From assembly GCA_025266875.1 (NCBI GenBank), contig JALLLT010000013.1, positions 186,001 through 250,000 on the forward strand: 64,000 nucleotides of DNA, read 5' to 3'. The DNA comes from Fennellomyces sp. T-0311. Taxonomy: Eukaryota > Mucoromycota > Mucoromycetes > Mucorales > Lichtheimiaceae. The position numbers and the translations under genes are program-made. Below are positions 1 to 11,577 of this stretch, piece after piece (the stretch's first letter is position 1; the number at the start of each line of letters is the position of its first letter). The notes beneath the pieces were generated by a model, which had not been told where the DNA came from, searched no databases, and saw only the letters and a program-made list of their open reading frames with translations.

Positions 1-1227
1 AGCAACCTGGCCGTTCAATTCATCCGGGAAGGCTTACTTAGGATCCACCACGGTCGAATGACCCCAGGCGTGGTACGATGCAGTCATGTCACGAGCAGGT
101 GAGCACGCAGCCACGTATATTTGGTTATCCATGGCTCTGCAGTTTCGTCAAATTAAGACATTATTTCCTGTTACGACTCCCTTCATTACCTTGCGCGCTG
201 CAATAACTCCCAATGCATGGGGCCTGTCGTCATGTTGAAGGCGCCGGGGTACAGCATCGCCACGCAACCCTTACGCGCTGCGACCATCGCCATTTCCGGA
301 AATCTAATCACCCTGTTATTACACTGCGTTTCCCAATTAAATTGCACTTACCGAATATCATAACAGATACCCACACCAATCTTGCCGTACTCTAGTTTTT
401 AGTGAATACATCAGCACTGTGCTTTCATTGCAAAAGTTGTTGCGACATACTGGTGTCAACATGCGTCAATGAGTTGCCAGGTGACAGGGTCTCGCTTTCC
501 TAAAGCATATGCATGAATTTCGCGTCATTGATCACAAATACAAAGAGAACACTTACGATGAAACGAATTTTGCCAGGCACATCGATATCAAACAAGTGAA
601 CTTTGCGATGCGTCGCAATCATCTTGCCTACACGCCCGATTAGCACACAGAGTTCGCTTGCATTGACAAGGACATCGGTTACCCGTTGGATCGTACACGG
701 TCAACGTGTTGTATAGCTTATCCTCATCCTTCTCATCGCGTTCCGGGATCGATCCACCAAAGAGATAGACGCCCGCTTCCTTTGTCTCTTCGTTACTATG
801 CAGGACAACATTTTTTCCCGTTTTATTACCTTGGCAACACTTGAAAGCATTTCAACTGAGGGACTTGCCGATAAGCGCTCAGCATACTCGGGAAAGTAAT
901 TCGTGCCATAAGGTGAATTGAAACATTCCTAGCAATGGAGTAAGTAAGAATTTCGGAAACCATTTAAAAACTTGATCGAGGAGACGTTACAGGAAGAACA
1001 ACCACGTTGGCACCATTGTTGGCAGCTTGCAGGACTTGAGACCGAGCTTTTGCAAGGTTGGCCTGTTTATCGGCCGAACCTCCGAGTTGAATCAAGGCAA
1101 GCTTGAATTTGGAAGCAGGAGCAAGCACCGATTGTGTCATTGAATGAGTTTGGATACCACGTATAAAAGTATGACCAAGTTTCGATAGAAGCATCAAAAA
1201 ACAGTGAGCACCCGAAGCTTCGGGCAT
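1..1227 (-). CDS. NIT2: omega-amidase (Nit2-like carbon-nitrogen hydrolase), cut at window edge, one frame break
   Basis: Nitrilase-superfamily amidase; Nit2 hydrolyses alpha-ketoglutaramate and alpha-ketosuccinamate in cytosol or mitochondria. The catalytic triad is visible: Glu in [14 protein letters not shown], Lys in [14 protein letters not shown], Cys in [14 protein letters not shown]. Exons read on the minus strand: 1227-991, 928-830, 809-683, 627-557, 499-451, then 391 downwards; all introns are GT-AG. The codon after VAK (ends 830) is followed by 20 nt (829-810) that fit neither an intron nor the reading frame before VVLHSN, equal to an 11-nt insertion relative to the family. Translation could start at 1227 or at the inner Met at 1140; the longer start could carry a mitochondrial presequence. 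The C-terminus lies beyond base 1. It is either a recent pseudogene or an assembly error. Confidence 0.85.
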
Positions 1228-1814
1228 TCAATGCAAAAAGATAGAAACGCTGCTATTTCGCACGCACGCGCGTCAAACACTGACACTGTGACTCAGCCTT
1301 ATGAAAGGTTGTTGAAAGAAGAGCCTTCTGCACATTTGTATTAATAAGCTAGTCGGTTGCGGCGCAACTGATGGTGTCTGACTTGTGAATATCGATAGAG
1401 ATCACCCGATGATGAATGTGCTAGAACCATCTATACGTAGAATAGTAGATGATTCATTGTCGTTGCTTCTTAACGCGCTTGATCAAGTAGGACACGCCAT
1501 TGCTGATGTCGGGTCGACTATCAGGGTGGAAAGCGGCGTGTGTGTGGGTGCCCAAGGATGACGGTCTCACAGTGGCACATGACAACTACTGCGCACGATG
1601 CCTCGATAGATAGTGCTATGTCGAGCAGTATGTGTTCCAGCTTTCAAGCGTATGATTCCGGCCCATTGTTCTAGCCAATAATGAAGAAAGATGGTCAACA
1701 TGGCACATATAAAAGGAAGCAAAAATCTGGCTTGAAGGTTGGAGGTCAATTCTTCAATAGTCACGAACGGAACTCCTTTTACGTTCGTCTGTAACCCAAC
1801 TTGTCCATCCACCA
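1228..1814. promoter_or_regulatory. divergent intergenic region between nit2 and UBC13
   Basis: About 590 bases separate the divergent starts of the amidase gene and UBC13, so both promoters must lie here. An open frame on the minus strand (1567-1815) encodes a hydrophobic stretch, but I recognise no domain, and no splice-compatible continuation was found. I treat it as non-coding. Confidence 0.4.
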
Positions 1815-2500
<686 letters not shown>

Positions 2501-2670
2501 GAAGAAGCATAAAAGAAAAAGAAACAAGGCGTGTTCATTCTGCTATCCCCAGCATTTTTTTCCATGTAGAGAGTTTTTTTTTACCTTTAGAATAAACACG
2601 CAGATGCCAATGTTTTCTCTTTTTTTTTTGGAAACGAAACAACACAGAAAGAAACGTAATTTCATGCTTT

Positions 2671-5413
2671 TTAGCCATAGCCTAGGGTCCACCACAGAAT
2701 GGCTTCATAACAAAACACAAACTGTCGCAGTGTTTGTACCATGCTAACACGTTGCTCTCGGAATTTGGCAACGGTTTGGTACATGACATCCAATTGCCCC
2801 AACCGCTCCTGTTGACACAGCTTGTCCAGATACGACGGTGACTTCCGTAATCGATGAATCACCGTATCAATGGCACAGAATGCGCCCGCCCGCCCGCACC
2901 CCGCCGAGCAATGTACGATCATGGGCCCCGCATTGTCTTGCTCCCACTTGGACTGGATCTCGTCTGCCAGCTTGACCAGCTCCAGCGTGCCCACCGGATC
3001 ATCGGGTACTCCGAAATCCATCCATCCCATGTACTGGATATGGTGGATCGTCCGCTGCATCGCGTCCTTTTGGATCACGAATTCGCGAATTAACGTTCGG
3101 TCATCCACCGAATCAGCCGGCGATGAGGCTGCATGCGTTGTTTTGGATATCAGTGTTACTTTGATCTGCCCGTATTGCTGCGACTCGCCCACTTCGGAGG
3201 GCCAGTATCGGTGACATTTGATCTAGCGTTTGGCCATGGGTTAGTTGCTGGCTGCTTTTGTGACGGACTGTCAAACGCTTACTCGGTTCATCTCTTCTTC
3301 TTTGGTCAGCATGACAATAACCCGGGTTTCTTGTTCCCATACAATGCTCCAAAAGTCCCCGAACGTGGCGGGTAAGGGGCCTTGGGTAGAAATGTATCGA
3401 CGGTAGTGTCGACCCGTCGGCGATGCTTTGCGTTGGTCCGACAAGCTTCGCAAGTCAGGCACAATGGTATCTAGGGATGCGGAGGGGGACGCGATCGTGG
3501 CAGGGTCGTTATCAATGTATTCAATGAAACTTGCATTGATGTAACCCGTTGTACCAGGTGCACAGGACTTGACTTTGACCCGGGTATACTCTATTTCGGC
3601 AACTGTTGAGTCACATACACATCTCTCACGTCTGAAATATACCAAAGGGCCAGATGTTTGTGTAGCGGTTCAGAGCACCCATCTCAATGCCTGCAACAAT
3701 GCTGAGCGGGTGTTCGTCCAGATTGCACGTTGCTTTGGAATGGTGCGCCATCACGCTCTGCAGTCGCCGCTGCTCCGTCCGCTCAATGACTTCATACAGC
3801 TCGGCCAATTTCCTTGGACCGTCTGTGGTGTTGATCATTTCACGTAACCAAGGAGGCATGACGGGCTGTCGCAGTGGTCGCTGATCTGTCGTCACGCGAC
3901 CTGTTCCCATGTCGATCTGACAGCTCGATGGTAACCGGATAGGGAAACGCTCCTTGATACTCCCATGGCTGAGTTCCATGTTCTGCCGAATGTTCGAAAA
4001 GAACGGATTGAACTGCTGGTTGTCCAGTGCCATGGTGGGTGCAGTGAATGGTCCTGGTGCCGATGATGAAGGAGGAAGGCTGCCAAGATGAAGCCCCTGA
4101 GATCGCTTCCGCGTCGAAGCCTGCTGGTCCTTCTTGTTCATCCCAAGCGAGGTGAGCGTTTTGGCGGGCGACGGCAGCCCAGAGAGCCCAGGTGTCATGG
4201 GGATGGCCATTGTCGCCATACCGAACTGCATGTTTGGTCGGGTATTGGCGGGCGCACAGGCGCATCGGCCAGGATACATGCCATTGAACGAGGCCATGCC
4301 GCCTAAAGAAAAAAGGAAGAAGAGTCAACTCGTCTGGTTCGCAAGAAAAACAAGGAATATATGCCAAGGAACGCGATCGATCGGGATCGAGGTATGGTAT
4401 ACAGATGGATACATTGGTTCGATTCACTTTTTTTTTCAATCCTTATCCACTTCAAGAGAACGACAAGATACCACTCGTCTCCCTTTGGACCCTATACTTC
4501 GATCCATCCTCCGCACCCCTTTAACCTCTGCACGTATGAAAATGACGCGTGTCGCCCGCAAAAAAATTTACTCGATATATCCCAGATCTTGTTCGCCCTC
4601 TCTCTCCACTGCAGCATGACGATGCACCGCGCCCCCCAAAGTAACCCCCCGCTCCTTGCTCGAACAATCCAAAAGCCAAAAAAAAAGGAGCTATATACCT
4701 TTAAGATAGGCCAAGGTGCCTTGATAATTAGCCTGGTGGAACTTGATGCATAGATACGTGATGGCATTGTGGCTTTCCTGCAGGGCCTCCGATTGCTGGT
4801 CGTACAAGACGATGTTGGCAAAGTGGGGCCAGTGTTGCCAGGCCTCGCGGTGCTTGTCGGACACAATGACTTCGGAGACTTTGTCGAGGGTAAATGACGG
4901 CCGTTTGAGAATGGTGTTGGGTATCGACACATTAATGGCGCTTTGGATATGCTGGTGGGAATAGTGTACAAATGAGCGAATGTCAATGAGAAGTAAGGAA
5001 TGCGGTTGAGGATCGTCCAAGAGCTGGCTGACTTGATCGGGGGTGAATGGCACCAGACGGGAAGAGACGGCCTGCGGTATGGCAGTGCTGTTGCTGTTGC
5101 TGTTGTTGTTGGCTTTGAGCGAGTTCCGTCGCTTGGCAGCAAGGCCTCCCATGGAGAGTATTTTGGGTGGATGGGAGGGATCATCAGCAAACGGACTGGT
5201 TGAGTTGTATCTGTTCTGGATCGCGTTGAAAAACTCTTGATGCTGCAGCAGCGGTGATCGAGGTGCGGTGAAATAGGGCGTGGGCGCTACAACGACGTCT
5301 TCCTCTTGCGTCGGAGGCGGGGGAGGCATGCTGGTCCGTGGCGTGAAATACGAGTCCCCATTGCTCCCGGACGATGGCCTCAGTTGGTTGGGAGTGCTCG
5401 GACACTCAATCAT
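2671..5413 (-). CDS. rhodanese-PTP protein tyrosine phosphatase (fungal Pyp1/Ptp2-3 type)
   Basis: Dual-domain phosphatase of the fungal class that dephosphorylates stress MAP kinases. Exons: 5413-4699, 4302-3643, 3590-3283, 3222-2671; 744 residues. The N-terminal third holds a rhodanese/Cdc25-like domain (residues about 120-235, from [15 protein letters not shown] through LLLIDIRSF to [11 protein letters not shown]) with no Cys at the expected active-site position, so it is probably a docking module. The C-terminal PTP domain has NRY, KCHRYWP, and the signature HCSAGCGR at about residue 660. Two deviations stand out: WMDFGVP in place of WPDFGVP, and Ala instead of Ser/Thr after the signature Arg. 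Intron 1 is 396 nt, far longer than its neighbours. ATG 5413 is the first in-frame Met; it is divergent from the MedA-like gene. Confidence 0.92.
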
Positions 5414-5857
5414 TTGAACGAACACCCTTCACACTCTAGAAAGAAGAAGAAAAAAGGAACGAAAAAGGATGGCAGAAGTTCAAGGGGACTGGAGGAGTTC
5501 AGAAAAAAAAAAGGTTGCGGAAAAGTCACGAAATTGTTCTCGACCCTTAGCGCACAGTTACGAGATCATGTGCGATTGAAACATTTCGCCTTCAAAAGCG
5601 CTGCATAAACCAAGCGCGCGCCTGCTCTTTTTCTGCTCTTCTTTCTCCCAAACGACTCGCTGCGATCCTCAGGTAAGCACCGGAACAACAAGGCTGTGCG
5701 TCTGTGCCTGCAAAGCGAAAAGGCCACGCTTCCTCCCTCCGATACGCACGAAAAAAAAAAACACTGATCGGCCTTGTTTTCTGTGCAACCATCCCTTAAC
5801 CTCTGTCCTTTTTGTATGTGCTAGGTCACACAGTCTGCATCATCCACGGACGACGCC
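5414..5857 (+). promoter_or_regulatory. divergent promoter and likely 5' UTR intron of the MedA-like gene
   Basis: This 444-base stretch separates two divergent starts. On the plus strand a good donor (CAG/gtaagc near 5672) and an acceptor (tgctag near 5825) suggest a spliced 5' untranslated leader for the downstream gene. Pyrimidine-rich tracts are frequent. No protein-coding signal was found. Confidence 0.4.
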
Positions 5858-7235
5858 ATGACTAGTTCGGGAGTAGGCAAGTTGCCCCACGTGGACCCGC
5901 AGTTTGATAAACATTCACGTACCAATCTAGTTGGTCATCACTGCCGAGAGCTTGGAACCGCCAACGTCTCGCCCTCGCAAGGCCCATCAGGAACAGAGAT
6001 CACTGTCTGGGTTCCTCTTGACATCTTCCCGCCCCAGCACACCATGCATCATTCAGCCGTCTGCATCGCCTTCCAAGGCGCCCTCCTGCACACAGAGATC
6101 ATCACGCCCGCCGATGCAAGAGGCTGGGTCTCGCTTGTCTGCGTTGCCCCACCCCACAGCCACCTCCACACGGCCAACTCTGATGTGCCGATTTACGTCT
6201 GCTTCATTCAAGATAACCTTGTGACTCAGAACTGGCTTGTCGGCAAGTTCACCTACATCGATCTGCCCATCGACACCAGCCCCACCAAGCTCACACTAAC
6301 ACAACCCTGGCCCGCCCCAGGTATGGACTGCACGAACGCTCCCCCGGTTCTTTTGTTTTTGACACGATGGATATGATTTAGACCATCGTTCAGGAGGCGA
6401 AAGTGGCCCGTGCAGCGCCGTTGATGAGTATCAAGGCGAAAAGATCCATTTTGCAAGTGACACAATGACGGAAGCTCCGACGGCTTCCAATGTTGTACGA
6501 CAGAACCGACTGCGACAGTCGTCCAAGAAGCCCAGGCCCCAGATGGGCGTGACTCTGGAAGACTATACGCCCTATCCCAAAATCGACCATCCCGCCGAAC
6601 TCCAGTTCATGGGCGATTTCCACGGTCTGGCCTGGGACTGGACTCCTCAAGAAGTCCATGCCCGGCGTCGTCTCGTTCGCTTTTGGCGCGTCCTAGAGCA
6701 TAACAGTTCGCCGTTTATCATTCGTTGCGCATTCAAAGTCATATCCATCGAAGAATACCATCACGATCGACACGAAGGTGTGGTCGTTTCATGCATCGCC
6801 TATGGGGACGATCTCTATGTCACGTCAGTTGACATCATCAATTTATTGGAAAGCATCCTGTGCTGCCAATTCTCGATCGATGAAAAAAACCGGGTACGGC
6901 GCAATCTCGAAGGCTTCCACCCCATGACCGCAAGCAAGTACCATGAAGCCAGCATCGATCTGTTCCGCCACATTATGGGATTCACCGAACCAAAGCCGCG
7001 GAATATCGAAAAGGACATCAAGATCTTCCCCTGGCACATCCTCCCCTATGCCGCAAAGAAAATCATTGTCAAACATCTGTCCACCCGGCAGGATCCGCCC
7101 ACAGAGTATGGGTTGCCTGCATTCCCACAGCCACCGCCCATGGTGTACACCTACTCCACTGACCAGTACGAGTACTCCACCCCTATGGGCCCACTGACAC
7201 CCCAAGATACATATCCTGTGTACAGAAAAGATTAG
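5858..7235 (+). CDS. MedA/Medusa-like developmental regulator (DUF7082 domain)
   Basis: Two exons, 5858-6320 and 6382-7235, encode 438 residues. The C-terminal half carries a domain I recognise from the fungal Medusa family of developmental and conidiation regulators: RRRLVRFWRVLEHNSSPFII, then a stretch with YVTSVDIINLLESIL, IDEKNRVRRNLEGFHPMT, and the PKPRNIEKDIKIFPW motif at about residues 370-385. The N-terminal part contains an Ig-like segment (VSPSQGPSGTEITVWVPLDI) and low-complexity sequence. The protein is shorter than Aspergillus MedA (about 650 residues), mainly because it lacks long disordered regions. The family acts in the nucleus on transcription; its DNA-binding mode is unsettled. 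Convergent with the membrane-protein gene downstream. Confidence 0.8.
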
Positions 7236-7316
7236 CCTCCCTTTGCACCTGGCGCCCCACATCATACTATTTTTTGCGAGCACATTGAAAAATATTAAAG
7301 ATTTATAATAAAAGTA

Positions 7317-8036
7317 CTACACGATTGCTTTCCACCAAGCACGCCGCACACCAATATGATACCACACAAGCATTGCAACGACCAAAGCAACCAGCGCCAG
7401 CGATGCAAAGCTCATGTATTTGTTCCATAGTCGATACATGGCCCGCTCTTGTTCAAACAAACTCTTCCTCTTCTCCTGCTTTTCCTCGTCGTGCTGAGGC
7501 ATCCATAAAATACGCGATGCAATCCGACCATTGGCCAAAAGGGACGGGTGAACCGGCATTACCGTTTGAGGTCGGTCCTTTGCTGGCTTCTCTTCGTAAT
7601 GACAAAATGCTCCAATCCACCAACAGGGGAAGAAGAGGAATCCAAAAAGAAACAGGAGCGATTGGGCATGGAAAACAGGCGGGTGTGTGTCGTGGTACGA
7701 CACCAAGCCTATGAACGAGTGTGTGGTAGGGAGCGAATAATGCGTGGTGGACGCTGTGGCAGATGAAATGGTGGCCGCACGGCCAAAGATGGTCGAGAAA
7801 ATGTTGGACGGTGGGGGTGACTTTTGTCGCGCCAAGTGTCGAGTAGCATACAGTCGCATGGACGTCGACGCCGTGCTGTGTGTCAATGGGTAGGTGCATC
7901 GGCGAGATAATCGACTGCGTTGGTGCCGTTTGTAACAATAAAATATCGATCGACCGCTCGAGCTGATAGGACTACTGTACCGTAATACTGTGGATTTGAA
8001 TGACCACGTACTCTGTCTCGACGTGCTTTTCTTCAT
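7317..8036 (-). CDS. small membrane protein, unknown function
   Basis: Open frame of 239 residues. The C-terminal half looks reliably coding: the hydrophobic segment HAQSLLFLFGFLFFPCWWIG (about residues 150-170), a charged linker with KQEKRKSLFEQERAMYRLWN, then a second transmembrane helix SLALVALVVAMLVWYHIG near the end. This is two membrane spans with a basic cytosolic hairpin. The first 100 residues are Ser/Thr/Arg-rich with no domain, so the true start may lie in another exon. Pattern and composition fit conserved fungal proteins of unknown role; I assign no function. Convergent with the MedA-like gene, 82 bases between stops. Confidence 0.55.
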   Translation of the reverse strand: MKKSTSRQSTWSFKSTVLRYSSPISSSGRSIFYCYKRHQRSRLSRRCTYPLTHSTASTSMRLYATRHLARQKSPPPSNIFSTIFGRAATISSATASTTHYSLPTTHSFIGLVSYHDTHPPVFHAQSLLFLFGFLFFPCWWIGAFCHYEEKPAKDRPQTVMPVHPSLLANGRIASRILWMPQHDEEKQEKRKSLFEQERAMYRLWNKYMSFASLALVALVVAMLVWYHIGVRRAWWKAIV

Positions 8037-9687
8037 GATGAAACAAACATTGAAAGGGTAAAAAAGAAAGAGGTTGCTTTGAATTTTTCTTTTACGGAAA
8101 AAAAGTAAGAGACATTCTTTTTCTTTGTTCACTCAACTATAAATCCAACCGAGTAAGTTTTCATTAAAAGGAGAATGATCAATTTATAGAACCAATGTTG
8201 TGTCCTTTACGTCGGTCTTCTCAACTTAAGCTTTTTATGCATACGGTGCATCGTTATCTTCGCGTTTTTACCGCTAATGGTGAATTACCCAAAGGTGGGT
8301 AAACACCAACTATGCCATTACTGCTTGTTGTTGACTTGTTTAAGAGTTAAAAAGTACGTAACCATATCTTGCCGAGCCGAAGAATTTGACGTGATGTTAT
8401 AGATAATTCGAAGTAAAAGATATGATATGTGGCCATTCCAGTGCACCACCTCCTTCAGGGGCTGGTGCTTGGTATGTCTGAGCGCACCATCTATTTCGAG
8501 AGAATCATATTGAACCTTTTTCTGGGAGTCTTCTCCCTTCTTTGTACATTCTAGTAAACTTTTCTTTATTTTTACGTATATATTTCGGTGCGTTACATAA
8601 TAAGGTCTTATTTAAAGGTGTACGAAACTGCTATTGTATATTCGAGCGGATATAGCGGAAAGTGTGCTTTCGAATATAACAGCATTTTCATCACTGAGAC
8701 TTTTATCAATTTTCTATATCAACACTCGGTAGGTGCAGTACTTAGCTTAGTTTATGCATCAGGCCCCGGGTTTTCTATTTGATAAATAGTAACACGAAGT
8801 CTCTCCCCTCGCGATCTATCAAAATTGGTAACCCACGTCTTCGTTGGAACCCCCCGAGCATTCCTTATATTAAAAATTTCGTCACGCTAGCACTCCTCTT
8901 CAGCATGAACATATACTTTACTGGGAACTATGAAAATGGGCCAGAGCATCTATCACGATTAAGCCACACGCATGTACTTGAAATTAAGCTATGATAAGCA
9001 AAATATTTGATAATGCTAATGCAGAACTTTTTTTGTCCCCTATTCTCTTTCATCAGTACCAACCATTCACCCAACCACTGACTTGCTCTTGCTACCGGTC
9101 GCCCTACTACTATCAGTTTAAGGCAAAGTGATGATGTCTTTCAAGAACGTACTCCTGCAGGTATTTCCCAAAAGAATGGATATGTAGTTGGCTATTTCCT
9201 TTTCGATACCTATGTGAACCGAATCAGCTATAGCGTTTTCACAAAGCAATGCTAACTCTATTGATTGATATTTGTCAAAATCGATAATGCCGGATTTCTC
9301 TGTTTCGTGCAATCATAGGTAGGATAACCCATAATGATATAGTGCAAGTAAACATTATGAATGCCATTCAGTATAACCCAGTTCTGCATTTGTGGTATGT
9401 ACATATAATATTCCCGTTGCTTCCACCAATTATTCTTAGATACGTGCTACTATAAATTTTTGTACCAGAATTCCAAATATGCTTGACCATAGCACCAACT
9501 TGGAATGCTTAATGGTCATTGTTTATCCAATGGCTACCAACTCCAAAGAAAAACGACTCCTAATTCTGGGAATAAAGGGTGAACTTTTGTGAATACCATT
9601 ACAAAACCTAACTTGAAATCCTGCAACGCAGCAAAAGGTGGAAATAATAAAACGATATAAACAATACAATATATGAAACATTAAAAT
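8037..9687. other. AT-rich intergenic region, nothing recognised
   Basis: About 1.65 kb with only short frames lacking domains or splice-linked continuations. It probably holds the promoter of the small membrane protein at its left and the ACR3 3' untranslated region at its right. No tRNA-like A/B boxes or terminal inverted repeats were noticed. Confidence 0.4.
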
Positions 9688-11201
9688 CTAAGCTGCTTGC
9701 GATTCCACATCATGCTTCATGCTAAAATGTTGAGACCGATTCGACCAATTCAACTTCTTTTTCAGCAGCAACGCAACATAGGTCAAAGCCAACAACACTA
9801 ATAAATCCAAAAAAATAGTTCAACATATATACTTGTCTTTATGATCTTTTGAAGATTCTTACCAGGTACTTCAATAAGCGGTCCAATGGTAGCTGCCAAT
9901 GCTTGCTGTGAACTAATACCGTAAGTGCCAACAGCCACCGCGATTGCTAATTCGAAATTGTTGCTACCGGCAGTAAACGATTGGGTGACAACCAGTTCGT
10001 ATGGCATACCAACTGCTTTCAAACCAAAGAAAGGAATGAAGAACATGAGCACAAAGTATACGAATAACGGAACTGCGACACGAAACACCGATCCAATATT
10101 GTCAATGATTTGATGACCTTGGTTTGCAAACATTACGACAATGGTATACAATAAGCCAATCAGTGCCCAAGGTCCAACGTAGGGTAAAATAACCTTTTCG
10201 TATCGTTCCTTGCCAATGGTAAACAGGAACGCAAACCGCGTAATCAAACCGGCCAAGAGCGGAATACCGAGGTAGATCAGAACAGATTGTGCGACCGGCC
10301 AAATGTCGACGTTGATGGCAGCATCGGTGGACGCACCAAACCATGATGGGATAATGTTGATAAAGAGTACAGAGTACGGCGAAAAAAGGGCGATCTGTAA
10401 AATAGAGTTGATGCAGACTAGCATGGCTACATAAGTCTCGTCACCACCAGCAAGAGTATTCCAACTATGTTGATACAACCGATATTAGATATCACTGTAA
10501 TTGCTCTTGAAAGGCTCAAGCCTTACATGAATACCATAGCAATGCATCTATGGAAAATTCAGCCATTAGTTTTGCATTATCGGTCAGATTACTATTTTTC
10601 TGGTTACCTGGCAAGACCCACCATGACAACGCCGGTCCGAAATTCTGGAAGATCAGGAAGTGTTGCCCATGCCAGTGCAGTCATAATGATAGGACCAATG
10701 ACCCAGTTGAGAAAAACCGAGATGGCCATTTGGATCCATACTTGTTTTGTCATTAAAATCGCTGGCATGCGCTCGTACTGCACTTTGCACAGCACTGGAT
10801 ACATCATTATCAAAAGTCCGATCGCAATGGGCACCGAAACTGACGCAAATTGTACGGTTTCGAATGCTTCTTGAACACCGGGTACATAGTAACCGATCAA
10901 TACACCTCCGATCATCGCAATAAGAATCCATACAACCAAGAATCGATCGAGGAAACTCAATTGACGTAGCAAGGCTTACAAATGCTGTTAAAAAACTATG
11001 CGCATGAATGGCTACTGCATTTTTACCTGTTCCTTTCACTTGATCTGTAGTAGAAACCATTGCCTGGTATTCAGATGGTTTGATGCAGTAATCATAATTG
11101 CAATCGGGTGATACGTAGCACTGCTCTTGTGTTTTCTCGACGCAATAATCGAATTTGCAGTCGTCTGATTTGTAACAAACTGATGGACTTTGGTGCGACA
11201 T
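9688..11201 (-). CDS. ACR3: arsenite efflux transporter ACR3 (BASS superfamily)
   Basis: Plasma-membrane arsenite/antimonite exporter with ten expected transmembrane helices. Five exons: 11201-11027, 10974-10608, 10547-10527, 10464-9863, 9797-9688; 424 residues. Family motifs: LSFLDRFLVVWIL (TM1), NWVIGPIIMTALAW, GLARCIAMV with the conserved essential Cys, WNTLAGGDETYVAMLV, QSFTAGSNNFELAIAVAVG and GPLIEVPVLL at the last helix. The third exon is only 21 nt and encodes the CIAMVF core around that Cys. The cytosolic N-terminus (residues 9-42) has two copies of C-x5-C-x4-C, which I do not know from characterised ACR3 proteins. It lies head-to-tail with arsH on the same strand, 376 bases apart, and the two may be co-induced by arsenite. 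Confidence 0.95.
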
Positions 11202-11577
11202 TTTTTTCTAGTTTTTAGGAAAAAATACAACTTCGGAACGTATCCGTATTTAAACGATTTTGGGTACCGATCTGCCGGCACGTGGGAACGTGTTAGTATA
11301 TCAATTGGCTGTCACCCATTTGGTAGCCTACGCTGACTTCCTTTTAAGGAAACACAAGTTAACCCAGCGTCCGACTTTCTAGACTGCTTTAGTGTGGAAC
11401 ACTCGGAATGATGTGCAGCGCCAACATATGCACAGTATACCACGACACTCATGTCACCTACCGCACTTCATATATGGCTGTGCCAGTTGTGCCAAGCCAC
11501 GTGTACAATGAAAATGCATGTGGATGAGTAACCATGGTGTCATGAGTTTGCGGTGCATCATTTTTATTTACAAAACA
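11202..11577. promoter_or_regulatory. ACR3 upstream region
   Basis: A 376-base interval between the arsH stop and the ACR3 start, both on the minus strand. It must contain the arsH 3' end and the ACR3 promoter. A TATA-like tttaaa lies near 11250. No clear operator or palindrome was identified. Confidence 0.35.

Noticed and set aside
4390..4420. ggttcgattca resembling a tRNA B box
   Set aside because: No A box, acceptor stem or anticodon arm can be paired around it, and it lies inside the phosphatase intron.
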